Positions 39,742 to 50,435 of a DNA stretch of 64,000 nt are shown piece by piece. Made by a program: the position numbers and the translations under genes. Source of the stretch: Holothuria scabra (lineage: Eukaryota; Echinodermata; Holothuroidea; Aspidochirotida; Holothuriidae). Below the pieces are notes generated by a model. It had not been told where the DNA came from. It was given only the letters and a program-made list of their open reading frames with translations, and did no database searches. The first letter of the stretch is position 1. Each line of letters opens with the position of its first letter. Where the stretch lies: assembly GCA_037179385.1 (NCBI GenBank), contig CM074200.1, forward strand, positions 30,445,884 to 30,509,883, given 5' to 3'.

Positions 39742-39944
39742 GTTGGCAATCGTGCACCACAGAACTGGCATGTTCTAAGAAAACTGTGCAAGCTTACATG
39801 ACCCGTTACGCAACATACGCCAGACTCGGACATAATCCGACTTGTGAGGACTTTGCTCGCATTCACAACGGTGGACCTAATGGATGGAAGTATTCTGCAA
39901 CAGAAGGTTACTGGGACAAAGTTCAAGCCCAGGGATGTTCGTAA
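39742..39944 (+). CDS. i-type lysozyme, exon 3 (C-terminal)
   Basis: After the acceptor TTGTAG the frame continues as WQSCTTELACSKKTVQAYM, then TRYATYARLGHNPTCEDFA, RIHNGGPNGW and YWDKVQAQGCS, and stops at TAA (39942-39944). The segment TVQAYMxRYAT...GH.PTCEDFARIHNGGPNG is the family signature. Trp119 stands where many members have Cys (GGPNGC). That residue and the missing Cys in exon 2 may be a lost disulfide pair. The full product is 137 residues with 10 Cys, normal length for a secreted single-domain i-type lysozyme. Confidence 0.94.
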
Positions 39945-40412
39945 AAGGTCATATCTCTAAAAAGATCAGCGAAGCCTCTATAATATCAAGTTTCATGTTT
40001 ACCCCATGATAAACGGCGCTAAATAAGAATATTTTCAGATGACTTTAAATTTAGCATAAACGTATTTGATAAGGTAAAACATTTACGTAAGGTTTTATTG
40101 TCTAAATTAAGTTAATATAGGAAGATCTGGCGAGTATGTATATACAACAGCAAATATGTCCTTAAGCAGATGCGTATACCCAGACCAGGGAGTTGACACA
40201 AGACAGCTCCCGGAGACAACATATTCGACAGGTTCTAAAATTTTCCTACAGATTGGGTGGGTATTTGTAAGGTAATCAGCAAAACTTTTATGACTGCATC
40301 AGGTTTCATCATTTTCCCCACAGTACGGTACTTAACCTAAATATAACCTAATATAACCTAAAATATTCTAGCTTTGACTTGTTTGGTGGTTTGGAGAGAA
40401 CGTAAGGTTGAT

Positions 40413-40418
40413 AATAAA
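40413..40418 (+). promoter_or_regulatory. Candidate polyadenylation signal of the lysozyme gene
   Basis: AATAAA 469 bp after the stop codon is a clear hexamer downstream of exon 3. It would give a 3' UTR of about 0.5 kb; its use is inferred. Confidence 0.4.
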
Positions 40419-41475
40419 TGTATCTGAAGACGTAAACATTACTGCAAAGGAGTATGGCTGATTTATTGTGTGATTCTAAAGAGATAGAGGAGGATCCAGG
40501 ATCGATTCTAATAACTAAGTCCACCAACCGGTCCGTTGCCAGACATTAGGTGTTTAAAGATGCGTAATAGATGTAAGTGTGATGTAAGTTTTAAAAAGAC
40601 GGTTATGCTACTTTGTTTTAAGGGGGAGGGTTTGGAAACTCAACCCTTTCTCCCAAAAAATAGGGGCTATCCCAAACATTTGCCAAGTGCTCCGAGAATT
40701 GGGGACCGCTGGGAGAATTTTAGAGTGGGTTCTAAATATATTCTTGATCTACTCAATGCGCGTGCTGCTTAGAACGATTGAGAAGTGTGGTTACCGGTCA
40801 TCTAGGGGGTTAGAAAAGTTAAACATCTGAACGCTCCGCACAACCGATGGAAGCGCCCCGCTTGGATAGTCTTGTAGGCACACAGCCCCCGATATTTTGT
40901 CCGCTTTAACTTGCTTGATTAAGGTAACGGTATCTCCTTATTCTCATTGGGCACAAAATGCATATGTGTCCTAGCCTCCTAGGGGCCCTTAACCCTCTAC
41001 CGTTGTGCTCCAATCGGGGCATATTTGCGCGCCCCGGGAGAGGGCGGAAAAGCGGACGTAGCACGCCCGCATCCACTTCCGTAGGCTATTGACCCCGTGA
41101 CCTTAAACTATTGTCTCTCTCGTTGTTGTGGCCGAATTTTCGGGTAGCTACTCGCAGTTTCGAGCTCCGCGTGAAAAGGACCCAAACAACGGTAAAGGGT
41201 TAAGACCTTTCTTGATGACTCAATGCATGTGCCTGCGTGTATCTTCAGTTGGTCGCTTCTTTGTTTCACAAAAAGGAAATGTGTAGGGTTGTTTGTTAAT
41301 CATGGTTGAAATCTTTCATAATCTGATGAACCATGACAATAAAAGTGCTCAAATTTAGAGTAAAGGTCGCAAAATACTGAAAAGTGTGCAAGCTCTTTTG
41401 AAAAACGAAGTGCAGTAAGTGTAGGCCCTATAGAGTTATTGTAGTATTTGCACATGGAATTTGAAATACTACCTA
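40419..41475. other. No gene recognised
   Basis: No motif or splice-consistent frame was seen. Around 40990-41200 the sequence is locally GC-richer, with CGCGCCCCGGGAG near 41028, but no CpG-island gene start is evident. Confidence 0.35.
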
Positions 41476-41622
41476 CAATCTTGGACAAAACTGTTGGGAC
41501 ACTTTGCCATAATATTCTTGAATTTCAGTTCAAAGGCTTACATGAATCCCCTCCCCCGCTCCCCCTTTCAATGTTGCGCTGAAAGAGTGAAAGAGTGAAA
41601 GAGTGACTGTCTACCGTGAATA

Positions 41623-42149
41623 TTTTGGGATGTAAAGTAAAATGGTCTCACCTCCATTTACGAAAAACTCTAATGCCAGGGACGCAACAAAATGGCGTCG
41701 CTGTAAGGACCTCGTGCTCGGCGATGTAGTGGAACTGGTATTATCGCCGCACGCAACACCTCAGTCCCAAACAAAAACTGTCGAGCTGCCAGCTGCTGCC
41801 CGACTACACAGGACTGATGTGTTGGGGGAGACGAATGATTTCTTGTAGATATCTCCGAGATTTTGGTAGGTAATTCCAAGTGCACTAAGTACTGTCGTGT
41901 CAAAGTCGAGGACGGTTTATTCGGAAACTTCAGCGGAGTTGGTATCCACGTCTTTCCTGCGTCGCTGACTTGATGCTAGTGAGGACATCCTGACCGTTAC
42001 ATGCCTGCTCACCACGAAAGTCGTACGTGTGATTGGTCAGTCCGGTCCACTGCACACGTAGCTTATGTAAATAACAAGTTGTACTGGGACAACCTATGAA
42101 TATGTATATTTTGCACTCGAATGAAATTACTTGAAGTGCAAGTGCTACA
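41623..42149 (-). repeat. 3' LTR of deleted Ty3/gypsy element
   Basis: 527 bp, matching 44023-44548 with about a dozen substitutions and one indel. The minus-strand start is TGTAGCACTTGCAC. The AATA duplication lies at 41619-41622. A purine-rich run on the minus strand (CTAGGGGGGACTAA, about 42150-42163) directly abuts it and is a good polypurine tract. Confidence 0.85.
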
Positions 42150-42243
42150 TTAGTCCCCCCTAGATGACTTATGAATTAGAAAATCATCGATAAAGTTAAT
42201 ATTTACTAAAAATGGACAATCTGTAGGTACCCTTTGGGCCAGT

Positions 42244-43982
42244 TTACTTTTCTACCAGACCGAGTAGTAGTGGTCTTATCATCTGACTGTTTAAAATTGA
42301 CTTAGTGTCAGATGCAGGGTGTGGCACCACTGGAGGTGTAGAAACAGATAGGTTTGGTGAAGGTGGTATTGCCTGGCCAGAATGAGCAGTGTCACTGAAA
42401 TCATCGGTATAAGCAACTTTAAGCCTATCGATACTAATTGTGGAACGACGTCCATCTATGCTAATGGTAAAATGCTTGTCCTTCCTGTCAAGGACTAGAT
42501 AAGGCACTGAATACGGTGCCTGTAAGGGTTTTTTGACACCATCGGTACGTAACCACACATGCGTACAAGTAGCTAGATCTTTGGGAATGTGGCTTGATCG
42601 AGATGAAAGCCTAGTCAGAACTGGGCGTAGTTTTGCCATATGAGATTTCAGTCTATCAACATAAGTATCGTCTGGAATGGCTGACTGACCTGACGGGTGT
42701 ATAAATTCACCAGGAAACACCAAGGTGGTACCAAACACCATTTCAGCTGAACTACATTTAATGTCTGCTTTAAAAGCGGAACGAATATCTAACAGAATTA
42801 ACGGTAATGCTTCACTCCAAGCAGTAGGTTGATGGTGAGCTTTAATTGAGCTCTTAAGCTGGCGATGAAACCGCTCTACTAATCCATAAGCCATGGGGTG
42901 GTATGAGCAGGGAGTTGGTATGAGGTGGTTCTGAACCTTTCACATCCTAACAAGTTATTAAGGTTACGGAAAAGTGCAGATTCAAACTGCGCATCTCGAT
43001 CAGTGATAATTACAGAGGGTACGCCAAACATCGAAACCCAACGACTAATGAATGCTTTGGCGACGGTTTCAGCCGTAATGTCAGAAATTGGAATGGCCTC
43101 AGGCCAGCGTGTAAACCTATCTACTATGGTTAACAGGTAAGTGTAATTGTTGGAAGGCGGTAAAGGACCGACAATGTCCATGTGAATATGAGTGAATCTA
43201 CGTCCTGGTGACTCAAAAGAACCTAAAGGACCTTGAGAATGCCGGTGAATTTTGGACATTTGACAATGCAAACAAGACCTTGACCAGGCATTAATGTCCT
43301 TATTCATACCTTTCCAAACATATCTGCTAGAAATAAGCTTTCTAGTAGCAGCAATACCTGGGTGAGACAAATCATGGAGTGAGTGAAAAACAGTGCGTCT
43401 GAACTTAGAAGGGACATACGGCCTAGGTACGGGGGTAGACATATCGCACTAAATAGTCTTACCTGTCCCGAGTAGTGGTACATCCTGGACCTTCAAGGAA
43501 GATGATCCTAGTAGCTGAGTAAGCTCATCATCTTTTCCTTGTTGAGACGCAATGTCTTCTAAATTAAGGGGTGAATTAGGGGGAAGAGTTAGATTACTGG
43601 CTAGATTAGTTAAAGAACACGTGCTACGAGACAGTGAATCCGCAACAGTGTTTTCTGTGCCCTTAATATAACGGATATCCGTGGTAAATTGGGCGATGTA
43701 ATCAAGCTGCCTGATCTCTCTAGGCGAATGCCTATCAGGCTTGGCTTTTAAAGCATATGTTAGTGGCTTGTGGTCGGTAAGTATAAAAAATGGGCGACCC
43801 TTAAGCATATGCTTAAAATACTCAATGGGCAAATAAATTGTTAATAGCTCTCTCCCAAATGTACTGTACCTCGTTTGAGTAGGGGAGAGCCTACTTGAAA
43901 AAATGCAATTGGCTTCCACACACTATTTACATTTTGCTGTAAAACCCCGCCTACAGCAACAATGGAAGCATCAACAGTCAAA
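42244..43982 (-). pseudogene. Ty3/gypsy pol remnant: RNase H and integrase
   Basis: Reading down the minus strand, RNase H has LTVDASIVAVGGVLQ (Asp), FGRELLTIY (Glu) and ILTDHKPLTYAL (Asp). A 1-nt shift follows FF near 43900. Next is integrase, with a zinc-finger region (HPGIAATRKL, then CLHCQ) and the catalytic Asp in HMDIVGPLPP and ITDRDAQFE. Then come, after another frame change near 42890, GLVERFHRQLKSSIKAH with the catalytic Glu and a C-terminal part to 42244. Gag, protease and RT are absent; RNase H starts almost directly at the primer-binding site. A non-autonomous, internally deleted copy. Confidence 0.88.
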
Positions 43983-43989
43983 CCAGAAG

Positions 43990-44021
43990 GGTTGCGTGTT
44001 CAAATCACGTCGGGGTCACCA
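43990..44021 (-). other. Primer-binding site, 32-nt match to tRNA-Trp 3' end
   Basis: The plus strand reads GGTTGCGTGTTCAAATCACG followed by TCGGGGTCACCA. As I know eukaryotic tRNA-Trp(CCA), this equals its whole T arm, acceptor 3' strand and CCA. After one extra G, CAGAAG may extend it into the anticodon stem. A normal Ty3/gypsy site is about 18 nt (44004-44021). Confidence 0.8.
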
Positions 44022-44022
44022 A

Positions 44023-44548
44023 TTTAAGGATGTAAAGTGAAGTGGTCTCACCTCCATTTACGAAAAACTCTAATGGCAGGGCCGCAACAAAATGGCGTCG
44101 CTGTAAGGACCTCGTGCTCGGCGATGTAGTGGAACTGGTATTATCGCCGCACGCAACACCTCAGTCCCAAACAAAAACTGTCGAGCTGCCAGCTGCCGCC
44201 CGACTACACAGGACTGATGTGTTGGGGAGACGAATAATTTCTTGTAGATATCTCCGAGATTTTGGTAGGTAATTCCAAGTGCAGTAAGTATTGTCGTGTC
44301 AAAGTCGAGGACGGTTTATTCGGAAACTTCAGCGGAGTTGGTATCCACGTCTTTCCTGCGTCGCTGACTTGATGCTAGTGAGGACCTCCTGACCGTTACA
44401 TGCCTGCTCACCACGAAAGTCGTACGTGTGATTGGTCAGTCCGGTCCTCTGCACACGTAGCTTATGTAAATAACAAGTTGTACTGGGACAACCTATGAAC
44501 ACGTATATTTTGCACTCGAATGAAATTACTTGAAGTGCAAGTGCTACA
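44023..44548 (-). repeat. 5' LTR of deleted Ty3/gypsy element
   Basis: 526 bp. On the minus strand it begins TGTAGCACTTGCACTTCAAG and ends at TCCTTAAA, one base before the primer-binding site. It is followed on the plus strand by AATA (44549-44552). Confidence 0.85.
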
Positions 44549-44616
44549 AATAGGCTAACTGTGACCAACATTGCGAAGGGGAGCGGGGGTGTCCCAACGA
44601 GTTTTGTCCAAGATTG

Positions 44617-45126
44617 TCTGAGCTCCAAGCGAATTTTTACGAGAACAATTTCAATAGAAAATAGTTAATTTTTCGAGCCGACTTTTTCAGAAAAAAAAAA
44701 TTTCGGAGGCTTATAGGTCTGACGATTTTAGCGTAATGAAAGTAGAATTCAGAGTTGTTTCAATGTGTTGTTTGATTACAGTTATTTTGGGTCGAGACCA
44801 TCATAATGTCATGTAGTATGGTGCACTCTCCATGACCTTTACCAGACGCCATCTTGTTGTTTACGAGCAACTCGCCCTTCCTTTGTCCTAGATTCCCAGG
44901 GCCCTTCCTGTTTCCCGTCACGTATTACCGGTGGACGGGACATATTACATCGCCCTAGTTCCACGTGCACGCTGTAACCCATATTTTCGAGGTGTGGCTA
45001 ATTTCCCCCTTTGCAGCCTCCTCATTGGTCATCGATATCATTATACTTATTTACATTGGTGCGTCATAACTTTTGACCAATCAGGGGACTGCTGGTGTTA
45101 GGAGCTCGCACGATTCACAAGACCTA
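44617..45126. other. No gene recognised
   Basis: No motif seen between MITE copies 3 and 4. Confidence 0.35.
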
Positions 45127-45314
45127 CAATCTTGGACAAAACTCCTTGAGACACACCCGCTCCCCCTTCGCAATGTTGACCACAGTTAGCCTATTCACGG
45201 CATACAGTCACTCTTTCAGGGCAACATTGAAAGGGGGAGCGGGGGAGGGTAAGTCTTTTAACTGAAATTCAAGAATATTATGGCAAAGTGTCCCAACAGT
45301 TTTGTCCAAGATTG
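45127..45314. mobile_element. MITE copy 4 (CAATCTTGG family)
   Basis: CAATCTTGGACAAAACT at the left and AGTTTTGTCCAAGATTG at the right are near-perfect inverted repeats. 188 bp, no ORF. It contains the undisrupted version of the site used by the gypsy insertion in copy 3. Confidence 0.82.
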
Positions 45315-45319
45315 TCTGA

Positions 45320-45990
45320 GAATTTCGGGAAGTTAGAACTACTCGCTTCACACAGTAGAAAGTGTCATTTTGTCTTGATGGGTTGACTTGCAAAAGGGAA
45401 TAAGTTTAAGCGCCCGGTCGTTGATGTAGCTCTTCTCTACAATGACTTGTTTGGTTTACACTGTCTTAAAATAAAAAGAATATTTTGGAGAACAGATGCA
45501 CTGATGTCTCCTGCCTATTACTTGCGAACTTGACGAGACCGGCGGTGAAAGATAAGTTGAACCCAACGGTCTACCATTTATTTTGAAAGCAAATTTGGAA
45601 GCAAAACGCAATGAAATTGCTTCGGTTTAAAGAGGGAAAAAACATGCGTAACCAGTTTCATGTAACTTGAAAAATGGAGTCACAGGGGTGCAATTTGCTT
45701 CAAAATATGCCAAAAATCAGTCTTAACTAACGATCTATCATCGTTACATTTTAAAAGCTTGGATCTCAGATGTGCCTTTAACATTTCATGGTAGATCGTG
45801 GCGCTCTTTCAGTTAAAATCTCGTCTCCCTAACACCAGTTTGCAATAGGAGTCAGACTTTTCTATCCAAGAAATTGTTTTGGTTATATGTATATAATATA
45901 GTATCTATCGGAATAGAACGTATCCTGGAGATTACCCGGGCCTGAAAAATATTCAAAAGTCTCTTTCCATATTTCAAATGTTAAATTATT
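45320..45990. repeat. Core shared with 33190-34110
   Basis: Second, shorter copy of the core that lies between MITE copies 1 and 2. Shared strings include GAGAATTTCGGGAAGT, AACTTGACGAG, GTCTACCATT, TTGCTTCGG and ATGGTAGATCGTGGC. Confidence 0.65.
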
Positions 45991-45997
45991 GGCTCTA

Positions 45998-46107
45998 AAA
46001 TTGCCAACATTGAAAGGGGGAGCGGGGGAGGGTAATTCATGTAATTCTTTTAACTGAAATTCAAGAATATTATGGCAAAGTTGTCCCAACAGTTTTGTCC
46101 AAGATTG
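45998..46107. mobile_element. MITE copy 5, right half only
   Basis: Matches the right half of copy 4 from CCAACATTGAAAGGGGGAGC to GTTTTGTCCAAGATTG, with a small insertion (CATGTAATT). The left half is missing. Confidence 0.75.
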
Positions 46108-46336
46108 TAGGCCTGCGAGCTGTACACTCGTGCAACAAACCTCGAAGAACAAACATGTAGTATATGTACATATCGTAGTAATCATATTAGGCCGGCCGAA
46201 TTAATTAAAACTTGCTCACCTTTTTTGGGAACTCAAATCATCGAATAAAAATAATTTAAAATCAACTGGAACTCTCATCTGTTTTTTGTTTGGAGCTACA
46301 CCTCAAGATCCTGTACCTTTAACTCATTATCTAACA

Positions 46337-46354
46337 TGGTGGAGGAGCGGATTT
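46337..46354 (+). other. Primer-binding site of the decayed + strand Ty3/gypsy element
   Basis: TGGTGGAGGAGCGGATTT follows an LTR-like end (TCTAACA). Its complement ends in CCA preceded by AAATCCG, the expected spacing from a tRNA T loop. The LTR upstream cannot be delimited because no second copy was found. About 700 nt of leader follow, with three imperfect 40-bp repeats at about 46342-46440 (GGAGCGGA...TTAATCCAATTA). Confidence 0.6.
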
Positions 46355-47029
46355 TCACTCATATTAATCCAATTAAGGAGCAGACTTTCATATTAATCCA
46401 ATTACGGAGCGGACTTTCACACCGATTGAGGAGCGGACATTAACACTTATTTACGTAGATTTCCAGCCAAGACGTCCCCCTGTTCATCTCTGTTTTTTCA
46501 CCCTTGTTCCCTTCCTCTGGACAGCAGCTTGTGCTACAATTCTCCTCTACGTGGCCGGATCACTCCAGGCTTAATGCACAGTATCCCTGGACTGGAATTG
46601 ACTCTCTTTTGGACAGATGTACGGAGTATTCCTTTCGTTGTTTTCGATCTTAGCGATATCTTCATCCTCGTTGCCCGTTTTCACGCTCGGATAGGTGGTT
46701 TCCCTAGCCATTATATAATTAAAAGGTGAGTGCGAGACAATCCCCCCCCCCCCACTCAAGTATGTTTACTTCGATCTGCACGGCATAGGCCTAGGCTAGG
46801 CCTCGATCACTTAGAAACATGTCCGTAATTTAAATTTCATGTTGTCATGTGTGATTCCCTAATAAGTGTGCATTTTTGTATGATTTTATCGACGTCTGAA
46901 TTTTACGCCATTGTTGGTTCATGAGCTTTACCATTGGGCCTAACTTAGGCTTGCCTACTCATTATTGTTTTAATAGCCATGCATAGATTGACAGTTGGGA
47001 CCTAACCGCTGGTATTTAGGCTACCTGTC

Positions 47030-48000
47030 ATGGCGAATCTGCATTGTACAGACTTCCTCCCAAGCCGTTTTGAGGGCGATAAAATTAATGCAGATTTGGC
47101 AAGAGCACATTTTCTAGCCTTTTCAGATTATCTAGAGTCACACAATTTGCATAATCCCGCCGATAACGCCCAATGTCAGACCGTAATTTCGCTTTTCAAA
47201 CGTACCCTTTAAGGTACTGCACGTATTTGGATCGAGGGCAAGGTTTTTCCAGATCTTCCAAATTTAAGGGCCTCTTTTCTTGTCCGATTAAGTGAATGTT
47301 CCTCACATCATGCCTTAAGCAGACAATTTTCAGAACTCAAACATATTGAGGGCAATACTGCAGAACAATTTTTAGCCTTAATCAGAAAATTGGCTTTACT
47401 TCTGGGCTAAACCGAACTTCAGGTGCGTGATAAATTTTTATCCGCTCTTCCTAGTGATTGCCAATCTGCCGTGTCAATGTCGACAGACCAAAATGCAGAC
47501 ATAAACGCACTTGTGCAGAAAGCTCAGATCTATTTAGATTTGAAGAAGTCCTCTTCTTCTAGCCCCGCCTCTTCTACTGCAGTGACTAGTACTCATGGCA
47601 CGGCCTTGTCTACCCACACAGACAATGTGTTGACTAATGCAAGCATTTCAGAATTGTGTAACAACATAGACGGTCTGCTAAATAATCGCTCTCGTACTTC
47701 CGATAGGCAGGCAAATAATAATTAATCCCCTCGTCAGCGTTACAATTCTACGGATAGCAGACGACAGGGTCTTCGTCGTAAGCCACAACCACGGGCGCAT
47801 TTTAACCAAAGTAGGCCTAGACTTGGATTTCAGGGGCTGTGTTTCTAGTGTAATGCCCCAGGTCACAAGGCCGCAAACTGTTTCCTGCGTCAGGAACATT
47901 TAAGGGCGAAGTTCGGCCCTCATTTTCACTCTTATCAGCCTACTGAAAGGCACATGACCAATCCAGTTCCGTCTGCACGCAATACCCAAAATTTGCAATA
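47030..48000 (+). pseudogene. Ty3/gypsy gag, decayed
   Basis: One frame runs from an ATG (MANLHCTDFLPSRFEGDK) through IWIEGKVFPDLPN, LRKLALLLG and DKFLSALPSDCQSAVS, interrupted by in-frame stops at about 47210 and 47408. The layout matches a retrotransposon Gag that packages element RNA. A CCHC zinc knuckle near 47850 (CF-stop-CNAPGHKAANC) has the right CX2CX4HX4C spacing, but a TAG replaces one residue. Confidence 0.8.
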
Positions 48001-48048
48001 GGGGATGTCGGTGGGTGTACTCCTCACAGGCATTCCGGAAAAGAGGAC

Positions 48049-48928
48049 GTGCCAAATTTCAATGCATCTAGTAACACCGCTTCTTACCTAGGGGATGAGC
48101 CCGAAGCAACTATTCAATTAGATTGCAGAAATTTTGTCAAGGCACAATTAACAGACGGAAAGAATATTTTATTATTGTTTGACTCTGATGCCATTCATGG
48201 AAGTACTTCCATGGTCTATTTTATCTGCCTCTACTGTTAAGAATTCACGTTACTTATCGTCTCTCAAGCCATGTAAAATTAAGTCATTGTCTTTTCGCGT
48301 GGGAAATAGTCAATTTTTGGTTGCTCATGAGACTTTGACATTCGTCGTAAATATTCAGGGTCATAGCATTCAGTTAAATGCATTCATCACTGATAACCTC
48401 ACAGGTTTAGACCTAATTTTAGGAACAGATACCTTAAAACAGCTCAATGGAGTTCTAGATTTTTCAAACAATTCCGTTAAGATTAAGCCAGGTGTGCAAC
48501 GTTTTCGTCCTACGAGTAAAGTTGTTATTTACCCACGTCAGTGTAAGTATATTAATTTGCAAAGTCGTGTGCCATCTTGCTTACGTAACACTGACATAGT
48601 TCTTCAGCCTGCTGCATTTATTGCACACATGTACCCTACTTCAGTGATGGTAAAACTGCATAAAGGTAGGACTAGATTCATGTTTAAAGATATTGGTACA
48701 CACCCATTTGTTGTGTCGCCTAGGCAACATGTAGCTTCTTTTGACTTATCTGATATTGTGTCAGTAACTCATAAACTTCATGAGGATTGTTATCGTAAAT
48801 GGTTAGAAGAACGGCAGTTCTTTAGGCAGTCTTTAGAGCATGTTAATGCTATAACATCACAATTTTCAGGTGATGATAATTGCAGTGAATATTCACAACG
48901 TGACCATATACGGTGTTATAACTTGTAA
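48049..48928 (+). pseudogene. Ty3/gypsy protease and connector, frameshifted
   Basis: The first frame (48049-48240) ends with LLLFDSDAIHGSTSM. DSD with preceding hydrophobics stands at the aspartyl-protease active site, normally DTG/DSG. The second frame (48179-48928) continues with the flap/C-terminal part (GLDLILGTDTLKQLNGVLDF) and a connector. A +1 or -1 change separates them near 48200. The active-site Gly is replaced. Confidence 0.7.
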
Positions 48929-48940
48929 CGTCACCCACAT

Positions 48941-50435
48941 TTGAGTGCAAATGATCCCTTAACTTCATTGACAGAGTCTGAAATCATTAGGCAACAGGTC
49001 TCCTTACAGGAGAGTGTTTTAGATCCAAATGAACACGACGAATTTTACCAAATGCTGGATAACAATAAGAAAGTCTTCTCCTTAAATGGTGAACTCTCCA
49101 GTTGCCCGAACTTGGAGGCAGATATAACGTTAACCAATACCCTGCCTTTTTTCATTAGGCCATATAAATTATCTCCAGATGATAAACTTATTGTCTCAAG
49201 AGAACTAGATAAAATGGTAGATCTTGGAATCTTGGCAGTTGGGAACCAGTCTTATACGTCTCCAGTTTTCTTAATTCCAAAAAAGGGCACAAATGAGAAA
49301 CGTGTGGTAACTGACTTCCGTTTTTTTTTTGAATAGCAGGATTCAGAGACTTAACCACCCCTTCCCACTCTTGAACGAGACGTTACGCACAATTGGTAAC
49401 TCTGATGCCACAATTTTGAGTGTTTTAGATTTGAAATCCGCCTTCTTTTGTATTCCTTTGAGCAAAAATGCTCAGAAGTACACAGGTATTGCATCTTATA
49501 GTGGAGGCCGACTTTATTTCTATAAGCGTCTGCCACAGGGACTGAATCTCAGTCCGAGTATCTTTAGCGCTAAGATGACTGAAGTACTGTTACAGGTACC
49601 AAATTCCGATCAGTTTTGTATTTCTATGCATGACGACATTATTGTTTACAGCAAAGACAAGTCGTCTCATTCCAAACACTTGTTAGCAATTTTTAAAGCT
49701 TTGATGGCTAATGGTTTGAAGATTTCGCCACGCAAGTGTAGTTTATTTCGCTCATCGGTCACCTATATGGGACATATCATAACTGTTCATAATGATAGAA
49801 AGGCTACAATTCAGCCACTAACTGATAGATGTAAAGCGATTCGCAGCACGCCAGTCCCCCACAATGCAAAGGCAGCACGCAGGTTTGTAGGTGCAGTAAA
49901 CTATGTATCAAGCTTTTTTTCCCGAATCCAGGAAGATTTAAGACCTATTCACAAATTCAGTAGGCAGAAACGTCACTTTCAGTGGACAGAGGAACATCAG
50001 AAAGCCTTTGACACAATTCGCAATTTAATGTGTAATCCACCAGTTCTTCATATGCCTAAAAGAGAAGGTCGTTTAACTCTTTATAGTGACTCATCAAGGA
50101 TTGCCACTGGTTCGTACCTTACCCAGACTGTTGATGGGAAATAATATCTTTTATGTTACTACTCTAAGGTTTTACCAGAACCTTGCACTCGATATAGTGT
50201 AACAGAGTTAGAATTATTTGGTTTGCTCATTAATATTAATGGGTTTGTTCACCTTCTCAAAAATGTCGAATTTGACGCATATGTGGATTATGCTGCACTT
50301 GTTGAAATTCTCACATTAAAACGTGAGCCCCCTACCTCACGACTCAGAAATTTGTTGTTTAAGTTGTCACAATTTTCATTCAAGGTTGGCTATAAGAATG
50401 GTTCTGAATTTGCTTTAGCAGATTACCTCTAGAGC
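48941..50435 (+). pseudogene. Ty3/gypsy reverse transcriptase and RNase H, broken
   Basis: The first frame (to 49336) carries the RT fingers (SPVFLIPKKGTNEKRVVTDF). A homopolymer T run at 49321-49330 shifts the frame. The second frame (49329-50144) has VLDLKSAFFCIPL, RLPQGLNLSPSIF and the catalytic HDDIIVYSKD, where His-Asp-Asp replaces Tyr/Ile-Asp-Asp. RNase H starts at LYSDSS, passes a stop at 50142 and goes on to VTELELFGLL and FDAYVDYAAL, where Asp-Tyr stands for the usual Asp-His. It ends FALADYL. Confidence 0.85.

Larger units (their letters stand above)
41476..44616. mobile_element. MITE copy 3, split by a Ty3/gypsy insertion
   Basis: Left part 41476-41622 begins CAATCTTGGACAAAACTGTT. 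Right part 44549-44616 ends GAGTTTTGTCCAAGATTG. Comparison with MITE copy 4 (reverse orientation) gives the empty site GTGAATAGGCTAAC. Here AATA is duplicated on both sides of the inserted element, so the insertion is precise. Confidence 0.8.

Noticed and set aside
41642..44272. Pair of nearly identical plus-strand ORFs starting MVSPPFTKNSN
   Set aside because: Both lie within the LTRs of the deleted gypsy element and are duplicated because LTRs are duplicated; no protein family recognised.
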